Assembly: GCA_905331475.1 (NCBI GenBank)
Contig: CAJNYU010002593.1
Coordinates: 1 to 64,000, forward strand
Direction: 5' to 3'
From: Rotaria socialis
Lineage: Eukaryota; Rotifera; Eurotatoria; Philodinida; Philodinidae
DNA length: 64,000 nt
Below are positions 20,233-31,988 of the stretch, in pieces. The translations under genes were made by a program, and so were the position numbers. The notes beneath the pieces were generated by a model. That model was given only the letters and a program-made list of their open reading frames with translations. It was not told the DNA's origin and ran no database searches. Each line of letters begins with the position of its first letter. Position 1 is the stretch's first letter.

Positions 20233-23200
20233 ATGCTTCGCTTCAAATCTTCTGTTTCGAAAAAAATCAAGGCACGTGAGCTTCAACGTCGGCAACAACG
20301 AGAAATGCTGAATCATTTATTCGGTGATTCTGATACGATTGAAAGTGATGATGAAATTAATCCTGATAGTCAATCAGCTGAACGTGAACCAATAAAATTA
20401 TCACCAAGCATTCCTTCATGTTTACCATCGCATGAAGTAATGAACTATGAAAACGACCTATTTGACAACGTACACCCATTTGATGATTATTTATTAGACA
20501 TGGACAACAGTAGGCCATTATTTAATGGTAGCTCTATTACTGTCAAGAAAGCCGTGCATCAACTTTGCTCTTTCTTCACCGATTTCAATATAAACAAAAG
20601 CACTGTTGTTAACCTACTTCGTATTATTAAAACACTTTTACCAAAACCAAATCAATTACCAACGTCCTGGAAAGGCATTATGAAAGTATTAGGCCGTGCA
20701 TCTACATCAAGAACCACATTTTTATGTTCCAGCTGCTTGAAGCAATGCGAAAAAGGAATCTATGGTACTAAATTATGTCACAATGAAAAATGTTCTTTAA
20801 AAAATCGAACAATGAAGAGTACTGAAATCGTCGAACTTGTACATCTGGATATTCGTGCACAAATTCAAGCTATTTTGACTAGAAATCAATTATTACTTAA
20901 TCGAAAAGATTTGTATCCGATGACAGATGTTTGTTTTGGCGAGTACTATCGAACTCAATCAAGTGGTACAATTAATCGTGTTACTTTAATCGTTCACACG
21001 GACGGGGCACCACTTGTTAAATTATCAAAACAAAGTATATGGCCCTGTTTCGCATCACTTGTGGAATTGACACCACCAGCACGAGAATACCAGAAAAACA
21101 TCGTTCTGTTGTCGTTATGGACATCGAAAATGAAACCTGATCCAAATATATTCTTACAAGAAACTATTGAAGAACTTAAGTCACTGATTAATGCTGGAAC
21201 ATCAATTTTTATTAATGGACAGGAATATGAAATAACGTTAAGAACACAATATTTTGTATCTGATCTTCCAGCAAAAGCTCTTTTTTGTAAAACAATCAAC
21301 TTTAATGGCTATTCAGCTTGCTCTGAGTGTTGCAGTACAGGTATGCATATTCGTTTTATAAATTGTTTTATTTTACAACCTGAACTACTTAGTTTTTTGC
21401 AGTAAGATGTTTTAGAATACATTTTGGTGTATACTAAGTTATGTAATAGTCATATCATAAGAGATGAAAAGTTGTGTGACTCATACAGATTTAGATTTTA
21501 AATTCAATTCAATTTGTAGTGTCTTACTTTACTATATATATGCTAGTGCCTGACTATTCTACATGACATGCAAGTTTTATCGATAGACTATTCCACTTTC
21601 AGATTGCGCCATATAGATAGGGAACATAGGATCTTAAGTGAGATACCAATTAGAAGTGTATAGAATCCTCTCATGATCTCGAATATGTATGTGGAAACAA
21701 TGATACATTGAGAAAATGAACATCAGCAGCTCTGTCTGTTTCATCCAAATTAATTTTCAAACATAAAAAAACAAATCTTCAGTTCCATATGACATCTCTA
21801 AACAAATATCAATTATTTTTCCAGAGACTTCAGAAAGTTAGATTACCGATCTTACGACAGTGATCGAACATTTTGCACAACTTAAGCAAGTCATTTTTCA
21901 ACAGATCATCAAATCTCTTTCAATATAAGATACTTTACGTTGACTTCAGCTTAAAGCAATCCATAATACCTATTACAACTCGATAGTCTTGAGTAACACT
22001 GAATTTTGATTTATTGCAAATGAATTTATTCTTTTTTAATATCCGAAGAATTTTCCATATATTTGTTACAGGTGAATGGAGCACTGAGAACAACGTCGTC
22101 GTTTATCCTTTTACTCGCAACAATTTAACACCTCGCACTCATAGTACATATCTCAACGCAGCAAAAGAAGCACAAACAAAATCAATTCGTGGCAAAGCGG
22201 TTTCTATTGGTGGCATCAAAGGTCTTTCTACTTTACTACAGGTCAGCAAAATTCAAATTCATTTTGTAGGTTTTTAAACATAATTAAGCATCTAAATTAT
22301 TTTGAAATAAACGTCACGAGTAAAATCATCAAAAAAGTTCCGGCGCTCAGCGTTTTAAGTTGAGCTTCACAATTATAATGCGTATTTCGTTAAAAATTGT
22401 GGGTATAAATGAATATACAAAGGGTTTTCAATTCAATGATTAGTTTCTGTTTCAAATGAGACTTGAGTATTATTTATAATTAGTTTGTGAATATAAGATA
22501 ATACATGCAGAGTAAATGAGCTGATGCCCAGTTCTTTATATATTACTTTGAGTTTGAATTTACAAAATTCTGCACGATTTTCTTTTCAAAAGTAATCTTC
22601 TAAATCTTTTTTGCATTTTTGAAGTATTCTAAATTGAAGAAATTGAGCCTATAGTACTCAAAGGGCTGCAAGATATAAAGAATATTTTCACGATTGATGA
22701 TTTAATCTTTTGTTGTTCTATTATAAGCTGTAGTTCATGATTTTAAATATTCATGTGCTTATTTAAGTCTCATTATTACAATCCTTGCTGTAAAAGTATT
22801 AAACTGTTCACAAGTAATCACATCTCAAATCATGACTGTAAAAAAGAAAAATGAAAAATAAATTTAGTTAGAGAGATTATTCTTACCTATCTAAAACGAT
22901 TTTATTCCTCATTATGAACTAGTTTAAATTTTCTTAATCATTTCAACTTTCACTTCAGATCTTCGAATATCCTTGTCAAATCGTATTTGACTACATGCAT
23001 TTAGTATGTCTTGGACATGTACCGTCTCTTATCAAACGTTGGTGCCAAAATGTTGACAAATCAGTTGTAAATTCAATCGATGCTTCACTCAATCAACTTC
23101 GTCTTCCACACAATCTAAACATACCTTTTTTGGAATCGGTGTCAAATGCCGGCCAATGGAAAGCAAAAAACAATCGTTTATTCGTACTGAATGTGGGAGT

Positions 23201-24121
23201 GCCTATTGTTACATTGCATCTTCCAAGACTATTAGCATCTCATTTCTTACTATATTCTATGGCAGTGAAAATTTTTCATGCTCCTGAATCAATCGAGGAG
23301 ATCAATTTGGCCGAACAAGTGATGAATTATTATTGTAAGACTGCTCCACTTATACACAATTCGTCAATCGAAATCTTCTCACTTCATGCTCATATTCATC
23401 TCGCGCAACAAGTAAGGCGGCATGGTGGACTTGCACATACATCTGCTTTCGCCTTTGAATCTTGTATTCGTTTTATTCAAAAAAAAGCTCATGGAAGCAA
23501 GCATCTCGGTGCACAAATCTCTTACTGGATTGATCTTCAAACAATGATTCAAACACAACAAGTCAAGGCTCCGACAATAGCAGCTATCAATGTAAATATA
23601 TATTGCTTCTTCGAAAATTTTCACGTTCTAAAGAAATGTTTTAGGAAATCAAATGGCTAGATGGTCGGCTTAGTTCGTATCAGGCTGCTCTTAGTGGTCA
23701 GCTAGCATCTTATAAATTTGATGTGTACTCATGTAGTTTCTATCTCCGATTCAAACATTTCTTCGTAACATATCATACAATTATTTATGATCAATCCTTC
23801 AAATGCCAAAGTTATATTGTTTCGTTTAGTGATTCTACCCATGATTTTATACAATATGGCAATAGTATTGTTTTCGTCAAGAGCAACTCTCATTTCTTTG
23901 TTCTTGTGCAGAAGTATAAGTTAAGTAAAAAATCGATTACAGATTATGTCGACATTCCAGCTTCATTACACTCAAAAATAAATCAATTGTTTCCGTTATT
24001 GCAACTGTCCGATGAGTTTCTTCTTATTCCTATCGAAATGATAAGACATAAATGTGTGAGTATTGCATTTGACGGTATGTATTGTTTATCGGAACTTCGA
24101 ATCGATTACGAACATGACTAA
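20233..24121 (+). CDS. Transposase-like protein, Tnp2/CACTA-related
   Basis: Four exons join in frame: 20233-21340, 22072-22241, 22959-23591 and 23645-24121, giving 795 residues with no stop. The N-terminal 110 residues are acidic/basic and low in structure. At about 165-195 there is a Cys cluster (CSSC-x3-C ... LCHNEKC) that could bind zinc. The centre has VTLIVHTDGAPL followed by LPAKALFCKTINFNGYSACSEC, then a VKG-like GGIKG and a QIVFDYMHLVCLGH segment. In animal Tnp2-type transposases the spaced acidic residues (HTDG, FDYMH) belong to the DDE-type catalytic core, and the CxxC ... H pattern after it is typical. The C-terminal region has H-rich helices (SLHAHIHLAQQVRRHGG) also seen in that group. 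The superfamily call is from memory of motifs; the classic CACTA end sequence was not found. Confidence 0.65.
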
Positions 24122-24133
24122 CGATCGATTTCT
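24065..24133 (+). repeat. Inverted duplication, arm 1 (end of transposase gene)
   Basis: The last 57 bp of the transposase frame plus 12 bp after it reappear inverted at 25101-25169 with one mismatch. See the partner arm. Confidence 0.85.
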
Positions 24134-24224
24134 GAAAAAAAATGTTTGTATTTTCTCAATTATTTATCATAACTTATTTATTCTAGTTTGGTAAGATATA
24201 GAGGAGTACACAACTGTAACAACG

Positions 24225-24633
24225 AACTTTTCTTTATATGTACTACTACTAAAATAACAATCATATTTCGAACTTTCGAGAATATCCAATTGTGATGATC
24301 AAGAAGTGACTAAAGAAAAGCACGAGAAATTTTACATGAACAATTTTATAAAAATATGATTACATTTACAATTATACATCAAAGAATCACCCAATTACAA
24401 GATAACAAACAACATTGTATAACAGTTTGAACTTTTATACGATGTTGTCTGTTATCTTGTAATTGGGTGATTCTTTGATGTATAATTGTAAATGTAATCA
24501 TATTTTTACAAAATTGTTCATGTAAAATTTCTCGTGCTTTTCTTTAGTCACTTCTTGATCATCACAATTGGAAATTCTCGAAAGTTCGAAGTGTGATTGT
24601 TATTTTAGTAGTAGTACATATAAAGAAAAGTTT
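24225..24633. repeat. Near-perfect 409 bp palindrome
   Basis: The left arm, starting AACTTTTCTTTATATGTACT at 24225, is matched base for base, with few differences, by the complement ending at about 24633. The arms are about 185-200 bp and the central loop is 30-40 bp near 24410-24445. Differences are small (ACAATCATATTTCG versus ACAATCACACTTCG). It lies 100 bp after the transposase stop and 85 bp before the ATG of the second gene. It could be a nested fold-back element or a regulatory or terminal structure of the transposon. Confidence 0.85.
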
Positions 24634-24718
24634 GCTATTGCAGCTGTATACTCTACAACTTTTTTATGGCACATACATTACCTTGAAATTCTATATTCTA
24701 GATTATTGTTATATAGTC

Positions 24719-26642
24719 ATGTATACGACGAACACATATGCTAAACCTTACTTAAATCGACGAACGAATACTGAAGCTGAAATGTACAATCTTGTTTTAT
24801 TTCCATCAGACAATTCAATTGCAGTTGTTAAAGTAAAACAATGTTCTCCTGCTGAACACGATGGCTTTATTTTTGTACAAAGTGGTAAAAAGAAATTTAT
24901 GGGAGTTATCCTTGAAGAAGGTAAATAAAGCTTCAAAATTAGATGAGTTTAAAAGAAATGTGCAGATGTAAATGATATGATAGAATCATTTTTTTTGATT
25001 GGTGATAAAACTAGTCTACGCAATCATCGATACTCCCATGCTTGTATTTGAACAACTTTAAAATTTAGAAGAAATGGTTAAATCATTAGCATTTATTTTC
25101 AGAAATCGATTGTTAGTCATGTTCGTAATCGATTCGAAGTTCCGATAAACAATACATACCGTCAAATGCTGATTATGAACGAAGCGGCAATGAAAATCAA
25201 TTGAAACAACATAAAAGTAGAGAAAATATAATTCTCATTTTATACTTTATTTTGATCTACTCATTTATCGTAGCAACTGCATCAACAATATCGACGCTGA
25301 AAACTATTCCATTTGGAGGCAAGTTTCTTAAAATAAAAGAAAATTTTGCATTTTATGCGAATATTTTATAGGACAAAATTCTAATAATCAACAACCTATC
25401 ACATCCACAATTACAATATCTACTGAGAGAACAAGTATGTGTGACATTCTTCATTCATAGTTCAAGTGAATGCATTCCTTTTTCAACAATAGATTGTGCT
25501 AATTCCAGTCAATCATTAAATACTAATCCATGTAAGTTTTTCTTTAGTAGGTTTTTTGTAAGATGAACTTATCTTAATTTAGCTATGATCAATAATGATA
25601 ATGTTCTAATTGGCTTGCAACCAACAACATCATCAGTTGAAACCTGTCTCTCGAGATCTCAAATCGCACATAAGTCGAACGAAAATGATCACAAGAATAT
25701 GTCCAATTTGAAGCATAAACGGCATAAAAAATCTCATAATGTAACATCATCAGCGGTATTATTTGATCAATTTAACAATATGAACAATGAGTCCAGTGAC
25801 AGCGAGGATGAATTAATAAATAATAGTGAACATCGTATTGATACAAATGAATTATCAAGCAATGGAGCACCTAAATTTGTCGGTTGTCATATCACAGGAG
25901 AGAATAATAGATCTAAAAGTGCATCAGGTCAATTATCGTCTTCAACTACTCAGCAACTATCGACTTTTATGAATAAACTTGAGTCTCAATATCTACGACC
26001 TCTTCTTGTTGGACAAGAACGGATCGAAGAAAGGATAAAGTGTTTGTTTGCTAATCAAAAGAAAATTCAAAATGTCTTACGAAAACAAAAGGTAAGCGAT
26101 CATTTTTTTTTGTTACTTGCCAGTTTACTTGCCTGTCATAGGTCAACATTTCATTACTTGAACTGGATGAAAAAGATGAGCCAACTGACAATCAAATTTT
26201 TTTAACTTCTATGGTATGATGCGTATGCTGTAATATGTAAAAGAGTATTCAGTTTCAAGTTTTTTATTTATTAGGAATACAAAAATTCTGATGGTACTAT
26301 TATTGATTTGCTTCAAAGAGCTGGTGTTAAAGAGCATGCCAATCGTTATGTTACGTCTCTCATGGACATAATTTTTAGACCCGAACAATTATTGGCTATC
26401 GAAACAAAAGATATATCTCAACATGAACTATATCTTCTGCTGAAAGGTTTGTACGTTTACTTGTAAATTGTTATGTTAAGAACTTGTGTCTTTCAGAAGC
26501 AGCCAAAAACAAATTTCGACTGTCGAAGGAAGAACTGGAAACTATGTGGATTTGGCTGCATAATGTTATATTGGCCAAGCGTCGAACAATTAATTCGAAG
26601 AGAAAAAGAAATGAATCAATGAATCAAGCAGTCGATAGTTAA
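24719..26642 (+). CDS. Transposon-associated protein with BEN-like C-terminal domain
   Basis: Exon 24719-24920 encodes an N-terminal domain of about 67 residues (VVKVKQCSPAEHDGFIFVQ...). Later exons are about 25379-25433, 25489-25531, 25582-26091, 26142-26213, 26275-26446 and 26497-26642, mostly with introns of about 50 bp; one junction near 25320 looks like a GC-AG intron. The middle is Ser/Asn/Lys-rich and disordered, with an HKRHKK basic patch. The C-terminal 90 residues (ANRYVTSLMDIIFRPEQLL ... RLSKEELETMWIWLHNVIL) resemble a BEN domain, a DNA-binding or protein-interaction fold. The join between exon 1 and the rest is unclear because an inverted copy of the transposase end (25101-25169) sits there and brings stops. 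The gene may therefore be broken or spliced differently. A partner role for the transposase is inferred from position only. Confidence 0.5.
25101..25169 (-). repeat. Inverted duplication, arm 2
   Basis: This is the reverse complement of 24065-24133, with one mismatch over 69 bp. It falls where exon 2 of the BEN-like gene would be expected and brings in-frame stops. The midpoint of this pair (about 24617) differs from that of the 409 bp palindrome (about 24429), so it is a separate rearrangement. Confidence 0.85.
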
Positions 26643-26997
26643 ATTCACATATGTATTTCGTTCATAAGTTTCCTGTATTGTTTCTGAAGAACAGCTGAAC
26701 TTTTTTTGCATTTGTTTATATTCGAATATTCTAGTTATCTGTTATTTCTGAAATATTTTATAAACATGTGCCATAATTAGATTTTTTATGCATATATTAT
26801 TTTTTTGAACATGTGTATAATTTATGTATTCATTTTTTTGTTAATGGTTTCGAAGAACGTTATTTTCTTGAAAATTGTGTGTTATATATATTTTTATCTA
26901 AAATGCAATAAATGTGAAAGAAAAAATGATTCAAGTCTAGTTAGTTCTTTGATTCAATTAATGCCTATCGATAGTATACATGTTATCTCCTATTTAA

Positions 26998-27173
26998 AAA
27001 CTGCGACACAGTTACGCGTAGCTGCAAGTTTTTCATCGTACTTACGCATAGTTACGATGAAAAAATCGCAGTTACGCGTAACTGTGTCGCAGTTTTTCGC
27101 AATTACGGGTCACAGTGCGATCGCAGTTACGGCGTAACTACGTCGCAGTTTGACCGTAATGGAACACATGGGA
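26998..27173. repeat. GC-rich palindromic repeat, copy 3 (right, inverted)
   Basis: Read on the minus strand from 27173 it starts CCCATGTGTTCCATTACGG and follows copy 1 (18660-18781) closely, through GATCGCACTGTGACCCGTAA. It then goes on into more CGCAGTTACGCG-type palindromes down to 26998. It lies 350 bp after the BEN-like gene and is the best candidate for the right inverted end of the transposon. Confidence 0.7.
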
Positions 27174-27345
27174 ATACAATAATTGCAAGCTACAACTAGG
27201 TCTTTATGTTTGCTCCCTTCTCCTCCTCATTACGCATCAAGAGATAAACAAATGTTTTGTCTCTAGTATAGAACGATCGTAACGAAGAAGAAAGTATAAC
27301 ATTTATTTGCAAACTGTGAGCGTGAGTGAAGTGGCGCGTGTAAAT

Positions 27346-27354
27346 TATATAAAG
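27346..27354 (+). promoter_or_regulatory. Likely TATA box before the 214-residue gene
   Basis: TATATAAAG lies about 40 bp before the ATG at 27387, just outside the palindromic repeat. The short leader is consistent with a core promoter. No other element is recognised. Confidence 0.4.
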
Positions 27355-27386
27355 CGCCTTTTTTTTATCGAAATCATTCTACAATA

Positions 27387-28101
27387 ATGTCAATTACAAG
27401 TAGGAATAAGAAAACTGAAACCTTGGCTTGGATAACTGATGATGAAGCTGAATTCTGGACGGTAAATATTTCATGAAAAATTTTCTCTCTCTCTTGTTTT
27501 TTTCCCGTCAATTATTGATAATCTTATTTAGAGTACATCACCTGTAGCAAAACGTGATAAATCTAATCAGTTTTCAACGATAGAAGATATTACTCCAGTT
27601 GTTTTACCATCTGATGATCTACATATTAATAATATTGATGAAATAAATAAAGAAATAGAAAACAATTTGTCATTATCATATAAAGAACTAATTGAAAAAC
27701 GAGCAAGAGAAATATCAACACAAGCTGAAGAGAAACAAGTATCTCAGATATTTCAATCAACGGGAAGGAGTTCTGACATAGGTATGAGTTCGGTTGATCA
27801 ATTATCTACTGAATCAGCTGGGGATACAAAGAATTCAAATGATGATATCTTTGAAGAAATCAATTACAATGTAAAAACAGCCGTGGCCAATGACAATGGA
27901 GATAGTGATAAATTATTTGATAGTATAACTAAATTGAAAGATAATATTCCATTTATAAATGATATTCGATCCTTCATTGATGAAATAGGTGAAGAAACGA
28001 ATGTTCTTTTAGGATCCATGGATGAAGAATCATTAGTTAATCGAAGAAGTCGAAAAGCGAAATCTACATTTTTATCCACTAAAGACGACAATGCACTTTA
28101 A
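27387..28101 (+). CDS. Uncharacterised acidic protein, 214 residues
   Basis: Two exons, 27387-27461 and 27532-28101, with a 70 bp intron in phase 0. The N-terminus reads TETLAWITDDEAEFW. The rest is hydrophilic, rich in Asp, Glu, Ser and Asn, with a coiled-coil-prone stretch (ELIEKRAREISTQAEEKQ) near residues 75-92. No signal peptide, membrane segment or known domain is seen. It is 214 bp beyond the right palindromic repeat, so it is probably a host gene and not part of the transposon. Function unknown. Confidence 0.6.
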
Positions 28102-28261
28102 AGTTCAAAATCTTTATGACATTAATTTGATAAGATAATTTTTTTTTAACTTTCCAACATTTTGAAAAGATGCTGTATTTAACTACTTCAAAAATTCTAT
28201 AGTTTGTGATTTTGTTTTTCTGTAAACATAATCATCATTTATCTTACTGAATAAAGTTTCA

Positions 28262-28496
28262 TTCATATTCCATGATCGAAAATCGAGTTCTAACGCTCAA
28301 ATAGCATATAAAATTGATTCAGAATATGATCCTGTACTTCCTGACCTTGAAAGATATTCTGAGGATTTATCGAAAATAATACGATTTCATCAAATGAAAG
28401 TCAATCTTTTCAAGAGAATCAATCAGACAGATCGCGATTGGAGTTTAGGTGAACTTCTATTGAAATTGATCAATTTCTATCGCATTCCGTGTTGAG
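28262..28496 (+). other. Open coding-like stretch without start
   Basis: An open frame of about 75 codons ending at 28496 has good protein-like composition (SEYDPVLPDLERYSEDLSK...). It lacks an ATG and has no clear donor partner. It could be the last exon of the gene before it if that gene has an alternative end, or a remnant. Not recognised. Confidence 0.3.
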
Positions 28497-28848
28497 GAAT
28501 AATATCGGGATTCTTAATATTAAAAACATAGCATATTCCACTGTTGATTGTGATCGATTTCTAATGTTGCCATAAGGTACGAAGTAGTACTCAACTAACA
28601 AAATTAGTATTTAATCGTCGAACTCATTAGTAGCTCCTCAACCCAGAAACCCATGGTATTTTGAATCAGTGCAGATAATTAATTCTACTCAAGAGTGATA
28701 GTGGTTAATAAAGTTGACTAGAAAACATAAAATTGTATTTTCTCTCGGAACTTCTTCAATTGACAAATAAAACAGTAATGAAGCATTAGTGGCGCGAACA
28801 CTTTTCTAATTAAAGTGTGTAGAATAGAAAATACATCATAGAGAAAGA

Positions 28849-30606
<1,758 letters not shown>

Positions 30607-31988
30607 AAATATTGAAACTAAAATTCTCATTCATATTGATTACGTTTCTTTTTTTCTAAATTATATTTCGAAGAAAATAATTAGGATTTTTTTCAATATG
30701 TACAATGCATCATATACACAAATACGTATATTAAGTCTATTGGACTCTCGGCAATTCCATATATAAGTGTTACTCATAAAAAAGTTCTATTCAATATTTG
30801 ATTCAATAGAACAGAAAAAAAGCTACCGAATCTACATCATCATCATCTAACATGTTTAGACATACGAATAAGTGAATACTAACTAAAAAAAGAAAAAGAT
30901 ATTTGAATCTATAAAACAAAATTAACTATAATTGAGCCCTTTCATTATTCTATTGTAAAATAGCATCACTATTTTGTTTCTATAATGATTCTTTAAGATA
31001 GTTTTCTATGAATGCGGACTAATCTTAAGATTAACAGAAATGGGAATTTGTTTGATGTTTTGAATCATTGATGAAAAATGAAAATGATAGCTTTTTCTTA
31101 TTATCGTTGAACTGATCTTTGTTCAAATATCGTTTTCAAACGATTGAAGAATGTAATATATCATACAAATAAAGAATCGAATCGAACAATATTTCATTTG
31201 AAAAAATTAACAAAACTTGTTTCCGAAGTACGCCAATAGCTTACTTTCTTTTTTTGTATATCTTTTGATTTACTCTTACCCTGAGATTTTTTCAAATTTG
31301 AAATTTTTTATCATTGAATATTGCATCGAATAGACTATTCCATATTGTATTAATATCATATAAGATATTTGATTAAGAATGTCTCGTTACGAATCTATAC
31401 ATCAGAGATGATCTGACAAATCTTTTATTGAATTGCAACGTATTATTAATTCGCCAGAGAAAACTCATATTGATAAAATTCAATCTATGAGATATTTCCA
31501 TTTTCCCGTCAACTAGCGAAATAAATATAGTATGTAATACACAATATCTTCTATGATCAATAAAGATGATTTATTCGTAAAAGTTGTTTACACATGCGGA
31601 TGTCTGTGTGTCTTTGTTTCACAGACACCTAACTCCTCACAACTTCAGTCATCAAGGTACACTCTCATATCTACACAACCATACATCACAAGGAAGTTTG
31701 ATTAAAACAAGAAAGAGATTAAGATGTTGTTGAAACTGAGCTATCCCATCCATCTCTCTGGATGGAGTTATAAAATTTCTAAAACTAATGCCTATGATAT
31801 TTAGAAACAACTGACAGTGAACGGACAAATAAATTTTCTCGACAGTCGTAATGCGACATCTTGTGTCATTATTGTGGTTTGTGGATGAGAAAAAAATTTG
31901 CCATCATCATAATCATATAATATAATGTGTTAAAATCAGTTAACTAAACTATATAAAGTTAGTACTAGTAATAAACGAAGTGAGAATA
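30607..31988. other. Intergenic region between beta-tubulin and NBAS
   Basis: No gene supported. A small hairpin with GTTCTATTCAA / TTCAATAGAAC arms lies at about 30784-30812, after the tubulin stop. A short CTGTGTGTC...GACAC inverted motif occurs near 31605-31628. The promoter of NBAS should lie in the last few hundred bases, but no clear TATA box is seen. Confidence 0.4.

Noticed and set aside
20233..27173. Canonical CACTA terminal sequence for the transposase unit
   Set aside because: No CACTA/G motif was found at the candidate ends, so the superfamily label is kept tentative.
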